From Lineus longissimus (Eukaryota > Nemertea > Pilidiophora > Heteronemertea > Lineidae), in NCBI RefSeq assembly GCF_910592395.1, contig NC_088308.1, positions 18,307,501-18,371,500 on the forward strand: 64,000 nucleotides of DNA. Direction: 5' to 3'. The notes below the pieces were generated by a model. That model was not told the DNA's origin. It did no database searches and saw nothing but the letters and a program-made list of their open reading frames with translations. Shown in pieces: positions 9,959-23,938 of the stretch; the stretch's first letter is position 1; each line of letters opens with the position of its first letter. The translations under genes were made by a program, and so were the position numbers.

Positions 9959-10383
9959 AGGACAAAGGGGACAATTGCAACCTGTTAGAACCAATTGCAG
10001 TATTCTTAAATGTAAGAAGCAGGAATCTTTCCAAATTACTTGAGCTGAAATGAAAAGTGAATCAATTAGTTTGAAACAAACTTAAATGGCCATCAGATGT
10101 TTGTATTCATTCACGAAATCAGTGTTGTTTCCCAAAGCAACCTTTGTCTGCCCGAAAAAATGAAAAAGACGGATGACATTCTAGTTCAGTACCTTACAAC
10201 TGCGCAAGGAAATAACGTAGTGAAATGTAGAAGCCAAAAGATCATCCACAACATGACTCTATACACCACCTTCTTTGGCAAAGACATACACGAATATCAT
10301 GAAATCAAAAATGTCTACAACTTGAAAACATCATAACCGTACTGTTGAAAACCATAAGTGTCATAACAAGCAATTAAGCTTAT

Positions 10384-10670
10384 CTACACAACAATACCTG
10401 AGATCACTGTACTCATCAAGACTTTATATACCTTAACTGCTGATCCAAAGAACTTCTGAGCAATATTCCACGAGCAGGGACCAAAAACGAAACCACAACA
10501 GATAAATACTGTCATAAGTGTCATAAACAAACCTTGCCTACACTGGCAATATATACCCAGACCACAGCACACATCAAGATCATACCCAACCGCTGATCAT
10601 GGAACGTCTTAGCAACATCTCGCACAAAGGGAACTAAAACAAAGCCACCGCAGAATGCACATCAAAGGCT
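10384..10670 (-). repeat. Diverged two-copy repeat with related open fragments
   Basis: Read on the minus strand, two stretches encode related peptides. One is CAFCGGFVLVPFVRDVAKTF near 10655-10595 and the other CCGFVFGPCSWNIAQKFFG near 10500-10440. Both are followed by a hydrophobic stretch. The similarity at DNA level is visible but poor. It could be an old tandem duplication or a decayed repetitive element. No protein family is recognised. Confidence 0.4.
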
Positions 10671-13600
10671 TTCCTTAGATCCTTAAATCAAAGCCCTAGT
10701 CATCACGGAATTCCTTTGAGAGGTCAAGACCAAAGACAATGCTTCTAATAAGATTGTCGATGGAAAAAGGCAACCGTAGACATCAAACGGGACTTCAATC
10801 GAAACTTACCCAAGTGTTTGGCCAAATGGAGTCAACTGTGCTCGAGACGCCTTGATAAAACCTGCTTGAATTTATTAACCCCACTCAAAACACTTTGAGA
10901 AACCCGAAAATGCATTAAGGAACTGCAAGTTATACCTTTTGCTGAGGCTTCTTTTTTATTCATGAACCAAAGGAAGGCAAACTTCACTTGTTTTGACTGA
11001 TTATGTGACACATGGCAGAGTGAGACAGGGTTTGAAATTCTTGGCAAGCTGAATTTCAACTGAACTTTTGTTTGAATAAGGTGATTCAAATTGAGATCTT
11101 ATACATATCAACTGTCTTCTCTCTAAAATGAGTCTTCTTTAACATAAAGCTTGAATGCTGCTTTTTTCTGTTGATTCAGCCAACGCACACTAAAGTTCAC
11201 TTCCTATAGGTATGGCATTTATGATAGAAGCAACCCCACCATCTCAATGACAGGGATGTGCTGGAAGAGAAATCTTAGTGGGTTCTGGTTCTGATGTACG
11301 AAACCCATTCATTTGGATCGAATTTTGAGGAAAATTGTGACAAATTTGGAATTCGGTAACCTACCAATAACATCACTGTAGACCGCTGCGAAGCAGACGT
11401 AACAGTGGTCAGTCAACATCGCTGCTCATCAGGAAGGCAGAGCAGACGATACGTCAAAGTCAAGGAGCGACGTTATCCCAGATGATCATAACGGAAAGTA
11501 TAATAGGAGTTCTTTCTCTCCTCGACCATGATGCCAAGACGGAGAAGAAGAAGTGTGAATGGTCTCAGGGAAATCACCAATAATCTTGACAAGCACTTGA
11601 CAACACCTATAAGATGCTCAAACCTAAGTCGGATCTAAAGGCGAACCCTTGAATGCAAGAACCCCAAGGATCATCTCACCGGAGTGGCATGATTGTCAAC
11701 CAAAGAGATATACATCACTGCAACGGGATCCTCAACAAAAAATCTGTTGACCCGGCAGGTCCCCGGTACACAGGGGAAGTTAACTTTCACACCAACTAGC
11801 ATGATATTCGAAGATGGGCTCTAACAACAATGCCTCGCATGATGTTAACAATAGCGAGAATAAGACGAACACTAGAGTTTCATAGGATCATGAAAGTCAC
11901 CGAGGTGTCGATACAACACAGGACTTCCTTTCGGAGTATCGAATGCGCCTAGCACATCAATAGTTAGATGATACAATGAAAGGCGAGATAAATCTAGGAG
12001 ATGAGAACAGAGAAAGAATGCTGTTTCCTTTGTGGCAGTGGTAAAATAATAGCTACACTTGATCTGTCACAGTATGGAGAGTCCGACTATCCAAGCGGCT
12101 TTCTTACAAGATTCAATTTTTTCTCCCCCAGCTTCTGAATACCTATACAGACAATGTCACGGAAGACATCCCGAGGATGAAGCAGTTCGGATCTCGCAGT
12201 CTCAAGACAGGAGAGAGGGCGAAGTTCTTACATGTCACACGCAAAAAAGGTGTTGTTTTGTTCTTGTCGATGTGGAGTACTTCAGGTTTGAAGAAAGTTA
12301 AACAGGTAATTACGACATAGAAAAAGATGATGATATTTTTAAAAGCATTGGTTATGACATAAGTATGACCTAAGTACACGGGAGAAAAACTCGCACAAAA
12401 GGCACCAAGAGAAACGGTTGTTCATTTAAGGAAGAGGAGACCGTCTACTTAAGAGTTGCATAAGAAAAACGGGCTAAGTAGTCCGTGAGAAAAACTTGTA
12501 TTAAAGCGAGCGTTGAAATCGGAGCATTGCAAGCTAACGCATAAGCAAATTGCAAAGGATTGAAGTGGTCGGGTGACTTTTTGATCCTCACTCTTGTTTA
12601 AAAGCAAATGCAAGAGTAATGTTTCAAACACTCTTATTAATCAGGCGTCCTTTGTTTTGAGTGTGTCTAACGACGAACGGGGCTTTTAACATTAGGGCTC
12701 ATCTAATGGTGACAAAAATGGCTGCTGGGCTATAAATAGACACGTCTCAAGTTCATACCAGGAGCAGTCGAATACTTATAGACTTTCTCCAAATTTGACA
12801 CTGCTTAAGTCAGATTTTTTTGTTTTTATCAGAAGAAATTGAGACTTTTACTTCCAAACAAAATATCCACCATATGATGGGCAGAATCAAATCGGAGGTA
12901 GGATGTGCCGTGCTGCAAACTAAGTCTTGTTTTATTTGGTATCACCGACTATAATGAAAACAACACCCAAACAATGTTCATATACGATATCCCATAATCA
13001 GAATATAATTTGAGATTCTCCAATTCACCCCATACCTCTAGGTTAACTCAAACGGTAATTCAGCCATCGGCTTGTTTCCTTGCTTATTCTACATTTGAAA
13101 CCAGAATGTTTAAACTGCATGATCAAAGCCCTGAAATGCTTCCATCATCAAAATATCTTGAAATTAGAGGATGCGGCTTCATCTACCTGATCTTAGCCAC
13201 CAAAATTTGCATTGGTAGTTAGAAATTAGAGCGTTTGGTTATTTGCCGCAAACTATTTCAAATCGGAAGGTAATTTTACAATTTGTAATTTCCTCGTTTT
13301 ACTTTACTTGTGGAAGTGGAGCTGTGCAATGCTACATGAAGTCGATGTGGAGAAATTGATAAATCGACACACACCATCCCTATTCTGAAGGCAGGGGTTG
13401 TAATTCTATAACTTTTCATAGATTAGCATTTTACTACACTAGCTATACCCTCAACTAACGTAGCGATTATATGAAATCCATCGATGCAATATCGACAACC
13501 GTGGAAATGCAGTGGTCACATGGGAATAAAGAAGTTTGAATTCTATTCAAAAGTATATTTCTCAAAATTCCACCTCATCTGATACCCTGAAACCACTCTA

Positions 13601-14901
13601 GCAATATTAAACTTGTCCTTCAGAAGGACACTGTGTCAAAACGGATACCAGGCAACAATCACAGATCCAGCCCAACCTTTATTTGAAAAACAGTAATTCC
13701 AAACGCGACATTTTCCCCACCCAATAACAGGTCTGGACCCTTCTACCTAGGCACCAAACCCCTGTATAATAATGCGAAAAAAAGACCTGATGACGTCCAA
13801 TGAGATGAACTTTGAAAAAAAGTCTCGCTCAGTGACGTATGAGAAGTGTGTATTGCTTGAGGCACTAACCATGGAAAATTGAACTTATTGATTAGCATCG
13901 ATTTGCAATTTGATATCTAGCGATGTTACAATGACAGCTAACATATTCTATGTTGGAAAAAATGATAGGTACATATCACTGCTGACTGTACACAAAGGGA
14001 CATATACAAAGCTGTGTCGCTATTCTGTTGGAATTTCGCCATTGTTTCAAGCCATTATGCCAACAATGCTTATCTGCTATGCAAACGACTAGCTTTTTTA
14101 TTTGGCGTGTAATCATTTCACAATTTTTTCCGTCTACCTATAAGTCTTCGAAAATCAATTTGTCACTTTGTTACCCAACTGAGTTATCAGTAATTTTGTA
14201 TGATCATTTGTCATCTTAGATAGATCACAGTTATGCACAAGATTGTGTCAAAACTTAGATTACGAAATGGCTTATCATTATCGTAGTTTGATAGCTCACA
14301 TCTGTTCAAATTCAATTTTGAAATGGAATGAAAGATAACAACGAGTATCTGTATAATTTTCAAAAGAACTTAAAATAATCTTTCGACAATAAAACTCAGA
14401 AAATACAAAATTTCAACAAAAATATCTGCCGAATGTTAACTGGGTGGCATACACTACGGCACTCAATACTTTCTCAATCATCAGCAACTGACTACTCTTG
14501 AGAAATATATTACACAGAAATTTCTTTAAGATTTAACCAACAGTAAAACGCAGAAAATACAATATATCAATGGCAATATCAGCAGAATATTGACTGCATG
14601 CAATTTGACTGAACACGACTGAAAACTTTCTCGTCAACCCCTGAGAAACGGACCCTATCATTAGAATACTAAGACCTCAACTAATAAATCCTCATGCAGG
14701 TTTAACATCAATGGTAACCCCTGCCATGGTCATCAGATCGTGCCCATTTTTCTCCTCCTCATTACAGGCTATATGATGAACTCTTTGGGTAGGGAGCCGT
14801 CTGCCCCGAGGCCGTATTTCCCATCAAAATATAAATAACTTCAAAGAGTTGAAGGCAAGATTGGTCTCAACTCCAGAACAATGGGTGACAGAGAACCTCA
14901 C

Positions 14902-14954
14902 CTAGTAGGCTCTGCAGAGGTAGAAAGACACTGGCGTTGCATGCCGGCACAAAT
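14902..14954 (-). other. Possible 53-nt cassette (poison) exon in TCF intron
   Basis: On the minus strand TATTTCAG precedes 14954 and GTGAGG follows 14902, bounding 53 nt. If inserted between the exons at 25211-25346 and 9749-9839, the reading frame ends in a TAG formed by the last three bases of the segment. The pyrimidine tract before 14954 is weak. A second AG inside the segment, after TCTTTCTACCTCTGCAG, has a better tract. Support is splice-signal pattern only. Confidence 0.2.
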
Positions 14955-16330
14955 CTGAAATACATTTATTCCATCCACAAGAAATTAGAGAAAATTGCAA
15001 CATTCTTCAAATATTGTAGCAAAGATGGTTCGAAGCCCTTTCTACATTTGTTTGGAGGAAATTAGTTATTCTGATCTATTCAAATTACAATTATCAGTCG
15101 TTAAAATTCAACAACCCTAACTTCCAGCAACTGGTTTCAAAATACAAACGGGGGATGATCGAAAATAAATTTGAACGATCAGAAAATATGCCATAAGGTA
15201 TAGTGGAAAACAACACGATTTACTTTGGCACATAGCACATAATTTTATACCCAAGGGATAATTCAATGTCAGATGTATTGACTGAACCAAATGTGATGAT
15301 TCAGCCAACAGCATTTATATCGAGCAAACAATTTTTGTTGATTTTACTCAAATAACCGAGGTAACATATTACACAACTTCGACATTAATTTTTTGGATTG
15401 GATTTTAAACAGCTTTATACAAAATGACATGTACACAGCTAACATTTCAAATAATCAGATTTTATTAAAGTTTTAAGATATTATTTACACCAATAATTCT
15501 CGTAACACCCAAATTTTATATAAAGAACGGACGGTAAAATGCACTTAGTTCCGTATATTGTAGCAGAGGGAACACAAATAGATAGTGTATTGTAACGAAC
15601 ATCTTGAGGCCAACAGATATAGTGCGCTGAGACAACAAAACGCTTTAAAAATTGATATTCCAAAGATACCCCATTGCACAAGAAACATTTAAATAAATTC
15701 TTTATCTGTACTTCAGCTCAAGACGTTCCACCCCTCGCATAACACCACGGCTAAACTTCATCCCGCTATCGCAAGTCACAATGTCATTTCTAAACACGAC
15801 CAAACCACCTTTATAGTTGTAATCTAATTCTCAAATTAAAGACTTCAATTCGTGACAAGAGGCATAAAGCAAGTAATCCAATTAAAACAAACTTGCGCTA
15901 TCGATAAATGCAACAAGAAAACATGCGCTACGGGTGATTTCCTCTCGGCAAGACAAACGGAGAGAATTTGCTGACAAGTTGTGGCCTATGATTATAATCT
16001 ATACTGACAGCTATGGTATCAGTTATGAATACAGCGAACAAATTAGCTAAGTTCCAATCCAAGATTTCAAAAGTGTGGCTTATCTGCCGACTTCCCACCT
16101 GAGGAATTGTGGAAGTGACAACAATGGCATGACATCTTCAAGTTCTAATTCGAAGTTGTCGTGAATAGCCCCGATTGTTATAGGATGTGTAATTCGGGGC
16201 AGCCAACTGTAAAACTGCCCAGGGACACTGTCGTCATGACGACTTGAATAACAACACCAATCACATTGCGTGACCGCAAGATCGCGAAAAACAAACAACA
16301 CAACGAGAAAAGTAAAATAATCCACCCTAC

Positions 16331-16349
16331 CTACTTCCTCCATATCCAT
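16331..16349 (-). CDS. Candidate internal first coding exon of a short TCF isoform
   Basis: ATG at 16349 in good context (CCATCATGG) opens MDMEEV and one extra base before a possible donor GTAGGG at 16330. That leaves one base, exactly the phase needed by the exon at 9839-9749, giving MDMEEV-G-LPRPP. The sequence just upstream (16351-16710) has roughly twice the CpG of nearby intron by my count. Vertebrate LEF1 and TCF7 make dominant-negative forms from internal promoters, so the idea has precedent. The donor is off-consensus and nothing proves transcription. Confidence 0.22.
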
Positions 16350-16350
16350 G

Positions 16351-16710
16351 ATGGCGATTTAATCGGATGGCCGCGATGTTATTAAGTTGACGCGTTCAAT
16401 AGCCAAGTAATCAAATGCGAGAAAAACGGAGCACACCCCTTCTGAGCGAGGTGACAGAATGAACACAACACAGTAAATGTCGATTCGTTGAGTATATCCT
16501 GAATCACTTCTGTAGACAAACTGCGTCTCGGGATTAGATAAAAGGCCTTTAATAGTCGAGAGGTAAAAAGCCAAAGAGTGTGGCGTAGTATTTGTGATGT
16601 CGTCAGAACAAACCAAGTAGTGTTGTCAGTATCGCTTGCTACTTGCCACCGGATCACTAATTAAAGGTGCTTTACGCCGCGCGGAGAAATCAACATTGAT
16701 GCCTATTGGT
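16351..16710. promoter_or_regulatory. CpG-enriched intronic patch (candidate internal promoter)
   Basis: By eye about 22 CpG dinucleotides fall in 360 bp, against about 9 in a comparison stretch of the same length at 17221-17580. It lies directly upstream, in transcript direction, of the candidate start at 16349. No TATA-box arrangement is evident. Confidence 0.3.
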
Positions 16711-19700
16711 GATGCTTCAGAGCAAAATATAAACTGTGAACATAATGCGAGTATAGCGTTCAATATGCCATCCTATTGCAGGTCGTCGCTTAACTGCCTC
16801 TGGCAGCAAAATAACTAAAGCCTTTGAAATGAACACCACCATACTACGACAATGGAGACTCCTCATTACTGCTGCGTCATTCAACGCATGTGGATTAAAT
16901 GCGTGCCCATTGATCTGCCGGGCACGTTTCTGACGCCAAAGGTTCGCGTCACCATGAAATAAAGTCGGATGATAATCTATTAATTTTATCTCGTACTCGT
17001 GGCGATGGTCATTTCATGAATGATTGCTAGTGATAAGGTTCAAGTGTTTTTGAAAGCGAGCTAAACGCACATTGTGATGAGAGGGAAGAGGAATTTATAT
17101 CATTTAACTGTCAATGTTTGAAGAACTGATGATAATTTTATTATGATGTCAAACAAATGAAGAACTACAGTAATAATTTAGACAATCCGAGTTTCTTTCA
17201 TATTTTTATTCTATTTAATTATAGTTGATTGTAAATTGCACCTTGCGCTTTAGAAAGAGGAATTCATGAAAATGATAACAGAGTGGAGCAAGGTTTATTG
17301 AGCGCTCGATAAAATAACATATAAATTTCATTATCACGTAAAAACAACTGACAATTTGATAAAAATTATTTTTACAAAATTTATTATTTTGTTCCAAAGA
17401 GACTCTCCATCTTTTAGGTATACCCACGTATTGCACTTGAGAAGCATAGCAGAACATGAAAGAATTCGACATGAAGATTTCAAGAGGAATTTATCTTGTC
17501 GACATGCACTGTGATAGTGTTAAACGGAAGATGACATAAGAAATTGTAGCAATTACGAATTAAATTTGAGTCAGTGACAATTTTCCACGATAGCGCTCTA
17601 ATTTCAAATTACAAGAAAACTATTTCATCATTCCATTGTGATTGTTACAGATAATTACTGTTATCAACCATTGTTATTGATGTACCTCTAACACAATACA
17701 CAGACATGCTAGGCACTTTCTGTGGCTATTTTATTGACTGGTTTAGAGAATATTTGTTTTATCCATTTCATTTTGCATTTTGGAGGATACATTACATTGA
17801 CTAAATAAATATTTATATCAAACTGTTCTCTTTCATGAATTTTTGCCAGTTGCAAAAAATGTAAATGACATGGTATGGAAAACTTTAAGGGTTAAACAAT
17901 TTGAATGATTATTGTTGATTTTTTAGCACAACTGTGAGCAGTTTGTTGACTGCCCGTATCATTATAATTCCAACAAATTTAAGAACCCAAATTGTTATTT
18001 TGCCACAAACATGACAAATGCTCGGAAACCACATTAGGACACTGGGTTAATGACGTTTTAATAATGCGGCAGCTGCTTTGATTCCCGGGTTTGATTCTAG
18101 ACTTCTGATTTCACCAATTGTACATCAAACTGAACAATTGATGCAGGTCCAAGGACAATGCTTTCACGGGCACTTTCATCGCACATATCAAAAGTCCATA
18201 ATTTCCTTTGTTCCTTTCATTAATTAACTATGCCCTCTCATTTTGCAATATAGTACATGCCGAGAGTCAAGCCTCAAGGCAAACTGTCATCAAATTTTTT
18301 CTTTCATTCATAGAGTTCCAACCTTTCAAAGCAAACTTTCAGGGAGGATGCAAAATAATTTACGTCATTTTAGGCATGCTTTTAACAACTCTGACTTGAC
18401 TTCGACAGTTAAGGGACTTTTCAGATTCGAAAAGGTCTTCGTCTCAGAAAAGGGGACATACCATACTGCAACCAGTGAAATTCTGATCGAGACGTAGAAC
18501 TGACAACTGACGGAATCAATCGATGATTTGATCAATAAACATGGCCACAGGCACTTAGCCAAAGCTTATCGCCAGTGTGTTAGTATTTTATTCAGGGTGA
18601 TATATTATACCTTTAGCCCACGCACAGAAATCACACCCGGAAATATGAAACTTGGTGGAAAATAGACAGTTCAAGTTGTCTGAATTGGGGAAAATGTGTT
18701 GATCTGAACGGTATTTTTTAAAGATCTGACAGGACATTTTAGATAGGAGTAGTGATTGCAGTGTGTTCTATCAAATGGCCACTTGAACAAGGACTTCATT
18801 ACAATTAACCCATTGAAAATCTGAAGTATTGTTTTCTTTTTTCATCACAATCGTTTGGTAGTGATAGTTGCAGAGGGTATCACCTCTGCAACTGACACCT
18901 TGGGCAAGTCACTGATAGCCTTCAAGGAAGGACTTTGTGATGCAGTTTCAAGGTATGCAGGCAACAGAATAAACCAGCAGTCCTTTTTCTAGAATGTAGA
19001 ACAATTAATGGTAATATGTAAGATCATGGCAGCAAAAACCATAATTTAGTACTTGAATATCTATATTCATCATCTGCACAGCATGAAAGACTGATGCAAT
19101 ATACATTATTTTGCCAATTGAAAACATATCTATTCTAGAAAACATATCTGTCCTATCTGTTGTGAAGTTTTTTTAAACGTTTTGCATAGACAATGAGCCT
19201 TTTTCTATTTTGGTGATTGGAAATTAAATAATGCATACAACAATAAATATCCTCTAAAGATGCCTGAAGACTTTCAAATGAAACCCAGCCGTGTTTTTCA
19301 TGACTAACTGTAATACTAACAGACGAATTTGAATTCGAATTGTCCAAAAGGAATTTAAGATGAACCTAGAATTGATTTTAAAAATTATATAACAGAGTGT
19401 AAATACATGTATTATAAAGCAACAATATTTTTTCTTTAATGAAATTTTACAACATGCACGAAATACAGAAACTCCCAGCAAGAATGAGCCAATTAGATTC
19501 CAAAGAATGGCAAAGATATTCTGCATAAATTACCAACAACCAGAGGAAAAAACGATACCATTTCAAAGAATTTTTCCAACCAAATTAGATTTTGATAGCA
19601 TTGGGATTCCAAAGTCGGAAGAAAGTTGCAAAGAAGATTTAGAGGTATTTGTTTCCACAGGGACTTTGTCCAACATTTTTGGACTGGTGTATTGGGTTAT

Positions 19701-21147
19701 TTCAAAACTTTTCCAGTAAGCCCGACAGATCATTAGAGGGGTTAGGAACATGTTCTCTTACACAAGTCAGGTAAAATGATAGCATTATTTTCTAACATTG
19801 CAGGAGCTAACAAGATGGCTAGGTTACCAGTTAGCTTTCTAAGACAGGGCTATCATGGCCCGTTTGAAGTTGAGAACAACAGAGAATGGACTCTTTAATG
19901 TTGCGATCACCATCGCAGGATGCGCAAGCCTGATAATAGGGTCATATCAACGACAAGATATTCTGTAATTAATCAGTGAAGTTTGTAATAATCAAAAGGA
20001 GGGGTTGGATTTCGAGGTAGACATTCTGAATTTTCTGTGAATCTGATCTGCACTTCCCGAAATTGTAATTATTGAAATTTCTTGACAGTAACTCTTGAAG
20101 TATGGTACATTAACCTCAACATGATAGAAACACATTGTAACACCTCTTGATCTCCAAAGGGCATGAACTTCAGTTCGGCAATACCTTACTGTATCTATTA
20201 GATTTTCCTGATATAAATGTTGGTTCCAACATTTCCACCTTCACACACGACGTTTCTACATGTTCAAAAACTACCTGTGCATATTCATGAGTGGGGAAAA
20301 AAAGCATGGTCAGTTGCTCAGAAACATTTCCATAAACACGACATATGAAATATAACATTTCAAACTGAAATTTGGCCTCAGATTATGATAAGTGCAACTA
20401 GAATTTGACCATCCCCTACAAAAACCTGTTTAAAAACCAGATGCCTCTGAAAGCTGACCTCATCTCGTCCGACAGTTCCATCGATGGTGTCGGGTCATCT
20501 GCTTAGATATCTCACTTGTATCAGAAATGGCTCCAATGTCCAGCTTCCATCAGAGCAGAGGAACAACACAAAGGAGAACTCTTGGAATGGCTACTTTTGC
20601 AATTCAGTGTAACAAGTGCTGTGATTGGTCGAGTTCAAGATATTATGTCAGAATGGAGCTATCAGAAAGTACTTAACAACCCACTGGATACCTTTTGAAA
20701 CCATGATGAGACTTGCCAACTTTCAAAAGAAGATCGTTTTGTATAAAGTTAGAGAGAAGCCTTTTTTCTGAGATGAGCTTAAACAAATTTTGCCACAATT
20801 GTTAGAACTGTACAGTTGAGCAATGCAATTTATGTTTCTTCAGCTCAACACATTGATGACATTCAAGTTGTCAGAAATACTGATGTGCGCTGGTGATCGA
20901 GGTTCTTTTCTCATTTTGGTGTCAGGAATTTTCAGTGTCCTGTACTCTTTTTTGATGTAAAGAGAATGCAATCATCAAATCATCATAAAGATTCATGCAC
21001 CAAGTTCAGAGGAACTCACAATGGAGAGGAGTCAGGTCAGGGCCTCAAGGTATCTGACATCAAGGACACATCAAAGGGGCATTGTCACGAGTTTTGACCA
21101 TCTTGAACGAGACACTTGCAACCACCCTCAGGACGTCATGAGTTAGT

Positions 21148-21303
21148 TATTGTTTTTCTTTAGCCCACTATCTGTCTTGACAATAGTACTGGTACTGTCC
21201 AGGGGTAAAATCCCAGGCTGTATGCTATTGTTTTTCTTTAGCCCACTATCTGTCTTGACAATAGTACTGGTACTGTCCAGAAGTAAAATCCCAGGCTGTA
21301 TGC
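21148..21303. repeat. 78-bp near-perfect tandem duplication
   Basis: TATTGTTTTTCTTTAGCCC starts at 21148 and again at 21226, and the copies run to TGTATGC at 21303. The two differ only at GGGG versus GAAG after TGTCCA, so the duplication is recent or an assembly artefact. Confidence 0.97.
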
Positions 21304-23917
21304 AACACTGCAATTGTCATACGTAATGGTGACAAATCATCCTTTTGATGATTACAAGAAAATTCTCAATTGTCAGTATTATCAAAATGTGCTAAGCCAA
21401 TTTCAATGCCACGTCAATACATCATTTGAGGATTATTTTTGTTATTTCTGCCAATAACCTATGATAAAATCATCGGCTGATATCTAGCTATACGTTTTTC
21501 AGTGACCCTGGGGGTTACCTCCACACCTCTCAAGTTACTGCCCTGATCACCAGTATCCTGTTTTTCGTTGACAGATAAAAACAGACTGCAAAATCTCCCA
21601 GTACAACTACATGGGATGAAATTCCACCAAATTTCATCAGAACAACTCGGATAAGATCGCTAACTGTGTTAACTGTCTTGTCAGCTCGTCATATCGATGA
21701 CACTGCCAGGGGCTCACAACTCAATACTTTTCAATGAATTGCTCAACAAGAAGTAGAAGAGGAGATCACGGCGTCTTCCTAAACAATAGGAGATCAGAGC
21801 TTTTGTTGGGCAATTTGCAAAGGCAAGTCCCCGGCCCCGGGACCAGCATCTCAAGTCACTGTCTTCCTCTTACGTTACAGCGCTGAATAAAACTCTAACA
21901 GCATGTGGTCAGAGTAGTCCAATTTTCGATTTGTAATCATTACTTAACACAAGCCTGCAACGCAACACCTCGTAGGTCAGGCAATTAGCGACGGGGACAA
22001 GTTGTTAATTTTAGGATTGCCCATCACCCGTTACGGACGGCACGTGCCCTAATTGCGACATGCAAGCGATACCAAAATCAATGGCGGAGATGGCCCTTAG
22101 ATATCTTCCCATACTGAGGATGCGGGAGTGGATGTCCGGATGTATGGGTAGGGAGGGCTGGCCTTGGAAACCATGGGCCAAAGGGCATAGGAATATTTCA
22201 TTGAGGCAACAACAAAAGAAGGCTTAAAAGATCTCCTTGAGTAACTGACAACACTGATCTCATATCGTCACTTCAACATCCTATCTCCTCTATATCCTCT
22301 GTCACTTTTTGATATTTTCATGGCTAATTCAGCTGATAAAACAGTTGTAAGTTTCTTATTTTTTGTTGGTTTTAAAGTCAACCCACAAAATATGCCAGCT
22401 CATGGCGGCAGATTTGAATCCTCATTTGAATATCAAACTGCTGATTATAAATTAAATTTTCCAGGTGAACTCCTACTAATTTCTCTGAATATGATCCACA
22501 TTCATATGATGCTTTGGGTTGAAAAATCTACACAATTCAAATTTAAATACAGGTTCGAATTAAAGGAGTAGTTTTTAGACATAGATCCGTTTGATAGCGG
22601 AGGACCCAAGGGCTAAATTACCTAGGTGTAGAGTTACAACCATTGTGATTGTTCATACACAGAAAATAGCAACCTGGGTGCCGCTTCCAAACCTGTGTAG
22701 GGTGGAGATGCATCCACAGATCTCAGACCCCAGTCGATTATTTTTGGAGTGGGCTCCCCGACTGTCTATTTCCGAGATGAACTCGCAGAATACGATTATC
22801 CAGTTGGGCGGTAATAGGCAGAATAGATTTAATTGTTGCAACCGAAGCATAAGTGAGCACCACTCCCACCGAATTTGGCAATTTTCGTAATTGGGATGTT
22901 GTGGGTTATTGCCATTTGTTACTTGTAACCAAGGAAAACCTAAGTAACGCTTTCAACAGTTTTTGGACAAATGGTTTCTTAGAGAGGAGGAGAGGATGGC
23001 GGCTGGCTATACTGCTGGGAAAGTATGGCGTTTTTTTTCAATGATTTTAGTGTGGGCAACTCTGTTTCTCCTGCTTTTGTACAAGTGGGTTTTGTTTTGT
23101 AAAATAAGTTTACATATTATCAATGTTCTGGGATGTTGGGGACGAATAAGTTGGTGGGTGGTCGATTTTTTATCATCTAAGATGACAATTTTGATATCCA
23201 GCTGAATATAGTGAACCTGCTGAAAGAGATAGAGCAAACATCCAGCAGTCTGACACCATATCAACCAGTCGACCCGATATCGCGCATTCAAACATATTTT
23301 TCATGAAACAGAAAATCATAGCAAAAACTGCAAGGAAATGATTTTTTAACATCTAAAGAACTTTTTCTCAAAATCTGCATACATATGCAACAATACATTT
23401 TGACCTGGGAAACAAACTTATCATCAGAAAATGTTCGAACGTCTCAACAAAAGTTCCTGAACTTTTCAACTCGGTAAAAAAAATGACAAACTTTTCAAAA
23501 GTGAATTGAGAAAGAACATCCATATTGCTACTATCCAGCAAATTAGGCAGGCGCCAGAGGGAAAGTCGATAGCGCTAGATGACGAGTTAAGATTCCGTCA
23601 CGTGATCCACCACAACAGTCGATCCGTGTTTATAAACAGCTTTTGCTGCCTTTGCAACGGGAGAGGCCAAAAAACACAAAGACGGGCAACTCACTTTCAA
23701 GTATAAACTATTCAGACTCATTACGCTTTGACTAAGATACTAAGAGACGCATAACAAAGGCGTCATTTTGCACGTTTCTAAGAGGCCCTCCAAAGATCAG
23801 ATGGGATGTATTGATCAGATTTCAATAACAAGAAGGTAATGCCCGTTTGTCAAACGTGTTCCTCACGAGTTAACTTGACTCGACACCTGCTGTTGGAGAG
23901 TTCACGGCTTCATGACA

Positions 23918-23938
23918 TTAATTAGTACTGCTAATTAA
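23918..23938. promoter_or_regulatory. Perfect inverted homeodomain-type sites TTAATTAG-n5-CTAATTAA
   Basis: Two 8-bp arms are exact reverse complements separated by TACTG. Each contains the TAATTA core bound by many homeodomain proteins. It lies in the TCF intron 1.3 kb after the exon at 25211. A role is inferred only from the motif. Confidence 0.3.

Noticed and set aside
10804-10812. GTAAGTTT donor after CACTTGG on the minus strand
   Set aside because: No open exon with a credible acceptor precedes it.
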